Assembly (NCBI GenBank): GCA_937927975.1
Contig: CALEZT010000139.1
Location: forward strand, 1 to 26,614
Source of the DNA: an uncultured Phycisphaerales bacterium
GTDB lineage: Bacteria > Planctomycetota > Phycisphaerae > Sedimentisphaerales > Anaerobacaceae
DNA: 26,614 nucleotides
Reading direction: 5' to 3'
Below the pieces are notes generated by a model. The model was not told the DNA's origin. It worked only from the letters and a program-made list of their open reading frames with translations, and did no database searches. Position numbers and translations under genes: made by a program. Positions 1-8,599 of this stretch are shown in pieces; within the stretch, counting starts at the first letter, position 1; every line of letters starts with the position of its first letter.

Positions 1-1
1 G

Positions 2-283
2 TCGCGGGTCGCCTTCAAAATTTCAGATTTTGCAGGTGCGCCGAAAGGACACGATAAACGGTCCGCCGGCATCTGGAATCGAATCCGCCGCCTGGATCAG
101 CGACGCTGCTGCGCGGTGGGCAAGGCCCTGAAGCTGCGTCGCCAGGATCAGCCGGCTTGGGCAGTGGACCTGGCGGACCGTGCGGCCAAACGCTTGTTTC
201 GTCGCTATGTGCATCTGATCGAGCGGGGCAAGGCCTCGCCGACGGCGATCATGGCGGTGGTGCGGGCACGACAGGAGCCATCG
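2..283 (+). pseudogene. IS110-family transposase C-terminal remnant (probable)
   Basis: The plus-strand frame open from the window edge has the pattern seen near the C-terminus of IS110/IS116/IS902 transposases: a short basic stretch, then residues like LADRAAKRLFRRY followed by a GKA segment and an alanine/valine-rich helix. No catalytic region is visible because the left edge cuts it off. The frame runs on into sequence that is IS3-like on the opposite strand, so the homology seems to stop near 280-300. I read this as a decayed fragment fused to the neighbouring IS3 remnant. The family call rests on a short similarity and could be wrong. Confidence 0.4.
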
Positions 284-304
284 GTGGGGCACATAGTGCG
301 ACAG

Positions 305-503
305 GCGGCCAGGGCCGCCGGGCTCTCGGCAGACTTCTTCAACCGTCTTGCCCGAGACCAGCTTGCCTTCGGCATCCCGAAGAACCTTCACGATCTGTTC
401 CGGACAGTACTTCTGTTTCATCCGGGTACCCTTTCTGCAAATCCAAACCTATTCCAACGGATACCCTCTAACCCTCGCTGGCACATTTTTCGGGGGCAGG
501 TCT
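305..503 (-). mobile_element. IS3-family element remnant: left end plus start of orfA
   Basis: The minus-strand frame starting at 421 opens with MKQKYCPEQIVKVLRDAEGK and continues GKTVEEVCRE, the typical start of an IS3-family OrfA helix-turn-helix transposase subunit. It has a purine-rich AGAAAGGG ribosome site upstream. After about 38 residues the homology stops near 305-312 and the frame continues as nonsense. Upstream of the ATG, near 480-503, lies an IS3-like terminal sequence (CCTGCCCCCGAAAAATGTGC on the minus strand). That end coincides with the point where the neighbouring integrase similarity stops, so this looks like an IS3 insertion into the integrase followed by loss of most of the element. 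Confidence 0.6.
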
Positions 504-918
504 CGGCCTCCTGGGCCCAGTGGAACATCGCCTTGATGATCGCCAGTTCGTCGTTGATCGTGACTGGGGCCCGGCCGTCCTCGATGCGTTTCTTGCGGTA
601 GTTCAGCAGCTCAATCGTTTTGACCTCGGCGACCAGCCTGTCCCGGCCGATGAAGTCGGCGAAGGCCTTGAGGCGGGGTTTCTGCTCGTGGTATTGCCGC
701 TCGCGGATCTCGCCGGCCTTGGCCCGGCCGAGCTGGTGGTCGAGGTACAGGTTGCAGAGGTTCTCCAGGGTCAGCTTGCTCGGGAGCAAGGCGGCGGTTT
801 GGTCTGTGCCGCTGTGCAGGGCGGAGGCCTGTTCGTAGTATTTGCGGAGGGCCTCCTGCTTGTCCCGGCCGAAGTAGTGGATGCGACCTCGGATTCTCTT
901 GCAATACTGCCCTGTGCA
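504..918 (-). pseudogene. Truncated phage-type tyrosine integrase (N-terminal part only)
   Basis: The minus-strand frame shows the front half of a tyrosine recombinase. An Arm-like start (TGQYCKRIRGRIHYFG) is followed by a core-binding SAM-like domain running from LTLENLCNLYLDHQL through VTINDELAIIKAMFHWAQ. The catalytic domain with its Arg...His-x-x-Arg...Tyr residues is missing. Similarity ends near 504, where an IS3 terminus begins. No convincing start codon exists: the open frame only reaches a Met by running antisense through the adjacent tRNA gene. It lies on the 5' side of tRNA-Thr, the kind of site integrases use, and is probably the relic of an integrated element. It cannot encode an active recombinase. 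Confidence 0.7.
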
Positions 919-927
919 ATGTAGTGT
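899..927 (+). promoter_or_regulatory. Candidate promoter for tRNA-Thr
   Basis: TTGCAA (899-904) and TAGTGT (922-927) are separated by 17 bp and would start transcription near 934, about eight bases before the tRNA. The -10 match is weak. The boxes lie at or inside the edge of the integrase remnant. Confidence 0.35.
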
Positions 928-941
928 GAGAGGGAACCTGC

Positions 942-1013
942 GCCAACGTAGCTCAACGGTAGAGCTCTGGTTTTGTAAACCAGGGGTTATGGGTTCGAAT
1001 CCCATCGTTGGCT
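942..1013 (+). tRNA. tRNA-Thr (anticodon TGT)
   Basis: A complete cloverleaf can be folded. The acceptor stem GCCAACG (942-948) pairs perfectly with CGTTGGC (1006-1012). The D arm is GCTC/GAGC, and the anticodon stem CTGGT/ACCAG (967-971/979-983) encloses loop TTTGTAA with anticodon TGT at 974-976. The T arm is ATGGG/CCCAT around TTCGAAT. The discriminator base is T and CCA is not encoded. The anticodon UGU reads ACA (threonine). An integrase remnant abuts the 5' side, so the locus was probably a past integration target. Confidence 0.95.
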
Positions 1014-1123
1014 GTCATTTTCTCCCGGCGACAGGCCTGGTCTCGGAATGGCTGGAGGAAGTCCCCTCCTGCCCCCTGGCATCCCACCGCCGGCAGACTT
1101 AGTTCACGTGCGCGGGTCCTCGT

Positions 1124-4100
1124 CTACTGTTGCGATACCAGCCGGAACGAGGAGGTTTCCCGGGCGAGGACCTGTCCGGCGGTATCCACGATCTTGGTTT
1201 CGATATAGTAGAATCCCGGGGGCGCGGCAATGCTGTCCCAGGTGGCGGAATAGGAGGCCGTACCGTTGAGGCCGCTGAGGCTGTCCAGCAGCAGGCCGGC
1301 AATCAGCTCGTCCGAGCCATATTGGCGGACGACGGTGTCCACGAAGGCGTCCTGGGGCGCCCCTTCGGCACGGAGACCGACTTTGACCGTCACCGGCTCA
1401 CCCATCGCATAGGTCAGCTTGTCTGTGAGCACAGTCGTGATGCGAACGCCGGAATCGAGCGTCTCGATGTCGAGCGTGTACCGGCTGTAGAAGCAACTCT
1501 CCGTCGTCTGGGGGTTGTATTCGAACGGGTACAGGGTCACGGTCAGTGTCGAGACGCCATGGGCCTTGGGAATGACCTGCCAGTTGAGGTCTCGGCGAGG
1601 GTACCATCCCGGCAGAGCCTCATCCTGAGCGACGGACCCGGCCGAGGCGTCGATCCTCATAATGGCTACCGGCAGAACCAAGCCGACGTCGGTCTGCAAT
1701 CCGCCGCGATGACGCACCCGAACGTCCTGCACGACCACGCCGGGGGGGATTTCCCATTCGATGCGGTAGGTTGGGACGATCGGTCTGCCGCTCTCGATAA
1801 GCACGTCGCCGCCGGGGATTGTCGCGCGATCACGACCGTCGGCGGACACGACCTCGTACTGCGGCACTTCGATTTCGGGATTGGCCGGGAGGGGCTCTGC
1901 GGCGGCAATCGACAAGGTGGGTCCACCGACCGCGGCGGCCGAGATCCCGCCATCCAAGGCTCCGAACTTCAGATCTCCGTAGTAGTTGTATTCGAGGGCC
2001 CAATACTTCCAACCGGAATCGCCCGTGGCGGCCCTGCTGCGCCGGTATCGCCCAAAGGCCTTTCCTGCGGGCTCCGACGGGTCCCACTGTCGGAAGAACG
2101 CCGAACCGGCCACATCGTTTTCATTCCCGGAGGACACTTCGGTAGCGCCAATGTAGACCGCGGCGCCCTGATTGAAGAACGTCTCGGCAAAGCCGTCGTC
2201 TCCGTCGGTGTGCGTCTCCGTGGTCCCGTTGGGATCGACCCACTCCCACTGACCCTCATAGTTCCCCGTCAGGCAAGACAAGGCGAAGACCAGAGGGCCC
2301 GCCAGAGACAGGACGCCGATGTCCGCTTTGTTGAAAGGCGAGCAGCCGCCGGGATTGCCATGTCCGACGATCACGAACAGATCGATCAGGTCCTCGACAT
2401 CCTGAAGCACCGGCAGATACCGGTCCTTCCATCCCCTGCTGTAGTGGCCGTCGAGCACGTACAGACGGTCGTCCCGATTGCGGGCCAGACAGATCTCCTG
2501 CTTGCCGTCCCCATCGAGATCGTCGCAGGTCACGCCATCGGAGCCGGACCGGCTGGTGGTCCTTGCGCCGTCGAAAGCGAGGAACCGCGAGTAGATCAGG
2601 GATGAGCGATTCTTGACGAGTTGCCAGCCGGCGGTGGCATCGTAGGCCACGCAGCCGTCTTCGAAGATGTGCAGGCGGCGCTTGCTGTCGATCACGTCAT
2701 CGATCAGGACAGCCAATTCGTCGGCGCCGTCGCCATCCAGGTCGCCGGCGACGAGACTGTCGTAAGCGGTGTAGGGTTCGCAGGGAATCTCCATCAGAAG
2801 ATGGCCCTCCCGGTCGTAGACGTAGATCCGCTGGCTGCTGCGGCTGCCGATGACGATCTCGGCGCCGGGATTGCCGGAATCGATCTCCCCGATGGCCAAT
2901 CCGTCATCGGCGGAAAACGGGATGCTCACACGGTAGATCCTTGCCAGGAGAGGCACAGAGCCCGCATACTCATAGATATCGACGGTGCCTCCGTCCACGG
3001 GCCGGGCCACGACCACAACTTCTCCGGAAAAAAGCTCGAACAGCCGCCCGCAGGCGATCGCATCCCCCGGTTCGAGTTCGGCGTCGAACGCCCAGTACGT
3101 CCAGGGGCTCGTGTTCGGCGGATCACAGACGATGGTGAGCTTGTCCAGGGCGATGTTGCCGGCGATGACCTCATCGGCGCCGTCGCCGTCGATGTCGCCG
3201 GCCGTCAGAGCGTCGCCGGGACTGAAGGGAAGCACAAAGGACGCGACGCCGCTGAAGGGGGTGCTGATCATGTCCAGGTTTCCCGCGGTGACGAGGTAGC
3301 CTCGGTCGGTGTCCGGCTCGACGCGAATCGCCGACATGCCATAGCCGGTGAGATTGGCCGTGACGAAGGCATCGCCGGAGTCCATGGGGAAATCGAAGCC
3401 GCTGACGAGCTGTTCCTTGTGCACGTAGGCGCTCCAATGGTGGGCTTTGGTCTCCTCGGTCATGATCCCGTCGGTCTCGGCCTGGTCGTCCCAGACGCCG
3501 CAGATCTCGCGGGCCCGCCCGACGAAGTTCTCCCAGTCCCCCTCGACGCCGCTGGTGGCGACGCCGTAGGTGCGGTCGAAGCTCGAGGCGATGCTCGCCT
3601 GCATGGCCTGTATCAACGCGCCGGCGCTGTCGCCGATGATTCGTCCCACATTCAGCTCCGGGACATTGTCGGACGACGCCATGTCGCCGTAGGGAAGATC
3701 GGAATACTGGACTCTGTTGGATTGGTAACCACCGGTCCAGCGGATGGTCGAGACGCTGAGGTCCCAGGAGGGCAGGATCTCCGTCTCGCCGACCAGCAGG
3801 AGATACCCGTTCGAGAGGTAACCGCCGGCCGCGCGGTCGCTGCCTTTCATCGAAGCGCCCCACATCCGAATGCAGTCGCGCACCCAGGTGGGATCGTCGG
3901 AGCCGATGCCCGACGGATAGCCGAGGATGCCCTTGCGGTGGTAGGCCAGCCGAGCGATCTCCGAGAGCAGATCCGCAGCGCCGCCGAACTCGCTGGCGCA
4001 CAGGCTCGGATTGGTGACAAGCTGGTAGTCCGACCCTTCGATCGCCCAGTCGATCTCATCGTCGAGCAGGTGGCCATCCTCCGTGCGGACGCACCGACAG

Positions 4101-7060
4101 GGAATCGACCAGGAGTGGAGGCCCCAGGTATCCGAGACGATTACCGGGTCTTCCCCGATCTCATACTTCGGCGAGCCCGGGCCGGGGAACTGGATCGGGA
4201 TCGCGTAGTATTCCAGACGAAGCGTACGTCCGGCTTGGATCTCGTACAGGCTCGACCCGGAACTGAACAAATCCAGGGACACGCTGCACTCCCGTCCGTC
4301 CGCAGAGGGCGTGGTGGAGACCGAGTAGTTCTCCGAACCGTCGTGGATCGGCTGGAGCCCGTCGACGTTGTCCCGGACGAAATCGCATCGGAAGCCGACG
4401 GTTCCTGTGTTCCGGATGTTCAGACGGATCTTGAAGGCGTTCTCCTCGCGCCAGACCTGGCGGGTCGCGACGATCTCCGGCGCCCCCCGTTCGATCCGGA
4501 CATTCTGCGTGATCGTCTGAATGCACTGACCGTTCGCCACGGCGTCGGCCCGAATGACGTGCGTTCCCACAGGCATGCTTTCCGCATCCCAGACGAGGTC
4601 GTAGAGATGGTCGCTCTGCGAGGGCACCGTTCCGACGGCGGCGCCGTTGACATAGAAACGGACCTCTTCGAGGGGCCATTCCGTGAATTCGAGCATGACG
4701 TCCGGCACGCTCGGCAGATGCTCGATGCCGGGGGCCTCGTGGAGAATCGTGTCCCACCGGTACGCACGGACCCGGATGGGGATCTCGGTTCCCGCCGGCG
4801 CGGTGTCGCCGGCGATGTAGAATCGCTCGTTCGAGAACGGCCACTCGAACTCCGCTATGATCTTGTCGCATTCGTAGGCGGGCTCGAACAGGCCGGACCA
4901 ATGGTCCATGATGCTGCCGGCTGAAGCGATCGCAGTGACGGTCCAGGGCCGGAAGATCTCGGCGCGCGCGATCCCGAGCAATCCCGGCGTGAATACCGCC
5001 TGGAACGGCGGAGAGTAATCTGTGTGGAGCGTCGTTCCGTCCACGATGAACTCCACCTTGTCCACATCGGCTTCCTCCTCGACCGCCGCGGTCATTCGGT
5101 AAGCGAGGAACTCAGTCGGCTCCCGTTCGAAGACGACGTTCGTGATGTCCGGCTTCTTGCCGCTCTTGCCTGCGGTGCGGAAGTAGTAGTACTTACTCTC
5201 GACGGACTGCCCCTGGGCGTTGGCGGACCGGACCTTGAACTGGTACACCGTCTCCGGCGCCAGACCCGACAGACGGATCGCATGCTGAGCGACTTCCTGG
5301 GAGGCGCCTTCGGTCAGACCGAAGACTCCTGCATGGCTGTCGTAGAGGACCTTTCCGTCCGACGGCTTGTTCGTGTCCCAGACGATGTCCGCGGTCGTGG
5401 TCGTGATCGCACGGGCGAAGGGACCGCTGACGATCCGCAGAACGGTGACGTCGCAGACGAAGGTCTCGTCGAGGCTGTTGTTGGTCTCGTCCTGCTCCGC
5501 GACGGCATCATCGATGTCCGCGGTGACACGCAAGACCTGCGAGGCTTCGCGGCACTCGAAGTAGAACTTCCGGAACGTCACGTCGGCCGTCTGCCCCATC
5601 CCCAAGGGCACGGTGATCGGCGCCGAGTCCAGCAAATGGCTGCCTGTGTACAGACCCGCGCGGTGGTCGGCCGCGGCCGGGCCGGCGCCGCAGTTCTTGA
5701 TCCTGGCGCAGATCTGATTGCCATCCTTCCAGATGGCGTCCACAACCAGGTCGGGGGCCTGGGATTGTTGATCCTGCGTCACGAAGCTCCCTTCGTCGCT
5801 GACCGCCTCGCCGGACTGGTTCTTGGACCGCACGATGAAATAGTGTCGGGCGCCCGGCGTCAGACTCTCCAGCCTGATCTTGTGATTGGTCGTCGATGTG
5901 GGGTCGGACAGTTCCTTGGTGTATACGCCGGGCGCGATGCCGTACTGGACTCTGCTGTCGCTGGCCTGGTTCGTCGTCCAGAGAATGTCGGCGGCAGTCT
6001 GCGTGATGTCCGCGGCGCTCGGGCCTGAGGTGATCTTCAAGACCTCCACCTGGCACGACCAGAACTCCGTCCGGCTGTTGTTCTGCTCGTTCTCTTCCTC
6101 GACCACGTCGGTCGAATCCGCCTCCACGCGGACGCTGGGCTGGGGACTCGGACACACCCACGCGTACTTGAACGCCAGATCCAGAGAGCCATTGGGCGCG
6201 ATCGAAGACGTGACTTCGTGGGTGGCTTTGAGCTGGCCGTCAATATATAGGGAAGCGATGTGGCCCGAGGGCGCCGAGGCGCTGCCGCTGTTGACGATGC
6301 GGAAATACACCAGCTCGTTCTGCAACCAGATATCCGCAATGGTCAGATCCGGTCGGTCGACTTGCGCAGCCGAGGTACGGAACGTGTGTTCCTGGCTCTG
6401 GACGGTATTGCCATAGGCGTCGGTGGATTCGACCCGGTAGTAGTATTTCGTGTCCTGTGTCAATCCGTCCAGAACGATCTTGTGGGCAGTCGACGGATTC
6501 TGGCTGGATCGAGTGAACTTGTAGACGGATGGAGCTGTGCCATATCGGACGATGCTGTCGCTGGCTTCATTCGTAGTCCACACGATCGACGCGGAGGTTT
6601 CTGTGATGTCCGTGGCCTGCGGGCCCTGGGTGATTTGGGGAGGCGTCACGTCGCAGACCCACGTCTCCGTACGGCTGTTGTTCTTTTCGTTCGACTCGGA
6701 GACCGTGTCGTATATGTCGGTGCGGACCAGGATCGTGTGCGATCCATCCGCGGTGCATTTCCAGAAATACTTGGGAAAGCTCCCCTTGTACGTGCCGCCC
6801 GCCGGGATCGCGCTGGAGACAACGACACTGTCGACCGCGGTCCCGTCGACCGTCAGGCCGGTCGTGTGGCCGCTCTTGGCGACTGCGGCGCCGGTGTTCT
6901 CAATCGAGAAGTGCACCCAGCCGCTCGCTTCCCACACGTCGGAAACGATCAGGTCCGGCTGAGCCTGAGCCTGAAGGGCCGCCGGGCTCACCAGACAGAT
7001 GCAAACCACGACAGTCAAGCGCCAGGAGTCCGTGACGACATGCTTGGGATCGGCGTTCAT
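1124..7060 (-). CDS. Secreted gingipain-like (C25) cysteine peptidase with CARDB/FN3 repeats and FG-GAP insert
   Basis: A 1978-residue protein starting at an ATG behind AAGGAGG, with a signal peptide (about residues 14-33). Residues 34-635 are three tandem units of about 200 residues, each a CARDB domain followed by a fibronectin-III/phosphatase-N-like domain (WTTNEASDS-type motif). Ig-like regions follow to about 930. The C25 fold begins near 1000: LLLVGETEILPSW is near 1092, followed by a gingipain-like SDLPYGD...LNVGRI stretch. At about 1200-1540 come FG-GAP/VCBS repeats with DxDxDG calcium motifs (DIDGDGADE near 1291, DLDGDGADE near 1443, DLDGDGKQE near 1516). The catalytic dyad is then recognisable: His1567 in VGHGNP and Cys1596 in ALSCLTG. 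The rest is beta-rich with no T9SS sorting domain. It is probably an exported, calcium-stabilised protease; the substrate is unknown. Confidence 0.82.
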   Translation of the reverse strand: MNADPKHVVTDSWRLTVVVCICLVSPAALQAQAQPDLIVSDVWEASGWVHFSIENTGAAVAKSGHTTGLTVDGTAVDSVVVSSAIPAGGTYKGSFPKYFWKCTADGSHTILVRTDIYDTVSESNEKNNSRTETWVCDVTPPQITQGPQATDITETSASIVWTTNEASDSIVRYGTAPSVYKFTRSSQNPSTAHKIVLDGLTQDTKYYYRVESTDAYGNTVQSQEHTFRTSAAQVDRPDLTIADIWLQNELVYFRIVNSGSASAPSGHIASLYIDGQLKATHEVTSSIAPNGSLDLAFKYAWVCPSPQPSVRVEADSTDVVEEENEQNNSRTEFWSCQVEVLKITSGPSAADITQTAADILWTTNQASDSRVQYGIAPGVYTKELSDPTSTTNHKIRLESLTPGARHYFIVRSKNQSGEAVSDEGSFVTQDQQSQAPDLVVDAIWKDGNQICARIKNCGAGPAAADHRAGLYTGSHLLDSAPITVPLGMGQTADVTFRKFYFECREASQVLRVTADIDDAVAEQDETNNSLDETFVCDVTVLRIVSGPFARAITTTTADIVWDTNKPSDGKVLYDSHAGVFGLTEGASQEVAQHAIRLSGLAPETVYQFKVRSANAQGQSVESKYYYFRTAGKSGKKPDITNVVFEREPTEFLAYRMTAAVEEEADVDKVEFIVDGTTLHTDYSPPFQAVFTPGLLGIARAEIFRPWTVTAIASAGSIMDHWSGLFEPAYECDKIIAEFEWPFSNERFYIAGDTAPAGTEIPIRVRAYRWDTILHEAPGIEHLPSVPDVMLEFTEWPLEEVRFYVNGAAVGTVPSQSDHLYDLVWDAESMPVGTHVIRADAVANGQCIQTITQNVRIERGAPEIVATRQVWREENAFKIRLNIRNTGTVGFRCDFVRDNVDGLQPIHDGSENYSVSTTPSADGRECSVSLDLFSSGSSLYEIQAGRTLRLEYYAIPIQFPGPGSPKYEIGEDPVIVSDTWGLHSWSIPCRCVRTEDGHLLDDEIDWAIEGSDYQLVTNPSLCASEFGGAADLLSEIARLAYHRKGILGYPSGIGSDDPTWVRDCIRMWGASMKGSDRAAGGYLSNGYLLLVGETEILPSWDLSVSTIRWTGGYQSNRVQYSDLPYGDMASSDNVPELNVGRIIGDSAGALIQAMQASIASSFDRTYGVATSGVEGDWENFVGRAREICGVWDDQAETDGIMTEETKAHHWSAYVHKEQLVSGFDFPMDSGDAFVTANLTGYGMSAIRVEPDTDRGYLVTAGNLDMISTPFSGVASFVLPFSPGDALTAGDIDGDGADEVIAGNIALDKLTIVCDPPNTSPWTYWAFDAELEPGDAIACGRLFELFSGEVVVVARPVDGGTVDIYEYAGSVPLLARIYRVSIPFSADDGLAIGEIDSGNPGAEIVIGSRSSQRIYVYDREGHLLMEIPCEPYTAYDSLVAGDLDGDGADELAVLIDDVIDSKRRLHIFEDGCVAYDATAGWQLVKNRSSLIYSRFLAFDGARTTSRSGSDGVTCDDLDGDGKQEICLARNRDDRLYVLDGHYSRGWKDRYLPVLQDVEDLIDLFVIVGHGNPGGCSPFNKADIGVLSLAGPLVFALSCLTGNYEGQWEWVDPNGTTETHTDGDDGFAETFFNQGAAVYIGATEVSSGNENDVAGSAFFRQWDPSEPAGKAFGRYRRSRAATGDSGWKYWALEYNYYGDLKFGALDGGISAAAVGGPTLSIAAAEPLPANPEIEVPQYEVVSADGRDRATIPGGDVLIESGRPIVPTYRIEWEIPPGVVVQDVRVRHRGGLQTDVGLVLPVAIMRIDASAGSVAQDEALPGWYPRRDLNWQVIPKAHGVSTLTVTLYPFEYNPQTTESCFYSRYTLDIETLDSGVRITTVLTDKLTYAMGEPVTVKVGLRAEGAPQDAFVDTVVRQYGSDELIAGLLLDSLSGLNGTASYSATWDSIAAPPGFYYIETKIVDTAGQVLARETSSFRLVSQQ

Positions 7061-7516
7061 GTTTCTCTGCCTCCTTCTGGGGGTGGTCCGGCGTGAAAGG
7101 CCATCCCGAATCCATGTCTCGATTGATGCATGGAGCCTCGGCTTCGCTCAAGGAAGGTGAACCCACACGCACCACAAGCCGTGTGGCAGCCACAAGGTAC
7201 GGCGGAGGCTCAAAGTCTCTGTATTATCCTGATCCCGATCTGAAGTGTCAAGTTCCGAACGAATTGCTTTGTGAAAAACAGGAGCCTCTCCATCGTAACT
7301 CTCTGGGATTGCTAGACTTGCAGGTTCATCCAAATGGACGCATCTCAGCCTGGCGCCGGTAGGGATTCCATTCGACAATGGGTCGTTCCGCCCGACGGCG
7401 ACGGCGATTCGATTTTTCGGTTGGACAGCAGGCGACACAGGATGTCTAATGGCCTCGTGAGTCGATGCCCTGCATCGACGAATGGAGTCTTGTCACGGGA
7501 TGGAAGGGAGTCAGGG
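7061..7516. other. Divergent intergenic region
   Basis: This 456-bp gap separates the minus-strand C25 gene from the plus-strand gene at 7517. It holds the strong minus-strand promoter at 7223-7251. Short open frames cross it in several phases, but none has a ribosome site or a recognisable product. I could not identify a clear plus-strand promoter, although transcription of the operon starting at 7517 should begin here. Confidence 0.6.
7223..7251 (-). promoter_or_regulatory. Near-consensus sigma70 promoter of the C25 peptidase gene
   Basis: On the minus strand, TTGACA (7251-7246) and GATAAT (7228-7223) are separated by exactly 17 bp, an 11 of 12 match to consensus. Transcription would start near 7215, giving a leader of about 155 nt before the ATG at 7060. 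Confidence 0.75.
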
Positions 7517-8533
7517 ATGGTGATGAAAGCAGCGTGCGTGTTGGCGTTGGCGGGGGTCTTTCTGATCGTATCGAGTCGATCGCCGGTCTGCGTGGAGACG
7601 GTGGAGGCGGGCATAACGGATTTCGAGGCTGCATGCGGCCGGGCCCGACAGTATCTCCTGGAAGGACGCTGCGACGAAGCCCTGGCAGCGATTGCCGTCG
7701 TGGAGGATGAGGTCAGGGACAACGTGGAGCGAGAGCCAGGCCGAGAGCTCAGCATCCTCTTGATCAAGGCCCGCGCGTACTGGCATCAGATGGACATCGA
7801 GGGCCTGGAGCGATTCCTGACGCAGTTCGAGAAGGACTACGCGGACACGTCCGCGGCCCCCTGGGTCCGGCGAGCCGCCTCGTACGAGAGAATGCTCGGC
7901 CATCGATTCGCGGAGGATCTTCCCGAGGCGGCGAAGGCATTCGAGAAGTACCGGGAAATCGAAGCACAGTCCGCAGGAATCCGACCGCGAGGCGACGATC
8001 CCGAAGCCACAGCCCAGGATTTCGATCTGCACGTGAAGATGACCGCGGAGATCGCTGACCTGTACCGCTACATGGGCAGGACGGACCTGGCTCTGAACCG
8101 CTATCGCCTGGCCCTTGAATATGCAGCCGCGCGGGCGGAGGCGTTCCAGGCATTGGAGGCAAACCCAGGGCTGCTCCTGGGCAACTCGCTGTCACCGTCG
8201 AAGTACCGCGACGAGATTCTCCCGGCTGCGATCCGCGAGTGCGAAGCATCGCACGAAAGCGTCCTGGGCATTCTGGGCCGCGACGCGACGTGCGAAGCCC
8301 AACAGGCGGACTGGCTCCTCTCCATCGCCCAGGGATGTCGCAGCCGCAAGGCGTTCGATGCCGCCAAAGAACATTACCGCAAGGCCCGACAAACCCTGGA
8401 GGCCCACCGAGACGCGATCCGCTCCCTGCCGGCCCCCGACAAAGCCCGATACCTCGCCCTGCAAGAGCGGATTCTCAGAAGCCTGGACGCCTGCCATGCG
8501 GAGTCGGCCCGGTTGAACGAGGGCGGACATTGA
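7517..8533 (+). CDS. Secreted helical (TPR-like) protein, function unknown
   Basis: I chose the ATG at 7517 (ATG GTG ATG AAA) because GGAAGGGAG lies 6 bases upstream and because it yields a clean signal peptide (MVMKAACVLALAGVFLIVSS). The open frame extends further upstream but without support. The 338-residue product is almost wholly alpha-helical. It is rich in Ala, Glu and Arg, with repeated pairs of amphipathic helices such as YRYMGRTDLALNRYRLALEYA and KAFDAAKEHYRKARQTLEAH, which look like degenerate TPR units. I recognise no enzyme motif. It is probably a periplasmic or surface scaffold. It is 66 bp upstream of the leader-like membrane protein gene on the same strand, so the two are likely co-transcribed. 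Confidence 0.7.
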   Translation: MVMKAACVLALAGVFLIVSSRSPVCVETVEAGITDFEAACGRARQYLLEGRCDEALAAIAVVEDEVRDNVEREPGRELSILLIKARAYWHQMDIEGLERFLTQFEKDYADTSAAPWVRRAASYERMLGHRFAEDLPEAAKAFEKYREIEAQSAGIRPRGDDPEATAQDFDLHVKMTAEIADLYRYMGRTDLALNRYRLALEYAAARAEAFQALEANPGLLLGNSLSPSKYRDEILPAAIRECEASHESVLGILGRDATCEAQQADWLLSIAQGCRSRKAFDAAKEHYRKARQTLEAHRDAIRSLPAPDKARYLALQERILRSLDACHAESARLNEGGH

Positions 8534-8599
8534 CGCAGATGGGATGCTTGGCTATCCTGTAACATCGATGGCAACGCCTCAGAATTGAAGGGAACATCG

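Noticed and set aside
1130..2605. 491-codon plus-strand open frame
   Set aside because: Antisense to the same peptidase gene, whose signal peptide, domains and promoter are clear.
2621..4924. 767-codon plus-strand open frame
   Set aside because: It is antisense to the C25 peptidase gene, has no recognisable domain or ribosome site, and long antisense frames are expected at this GC content.
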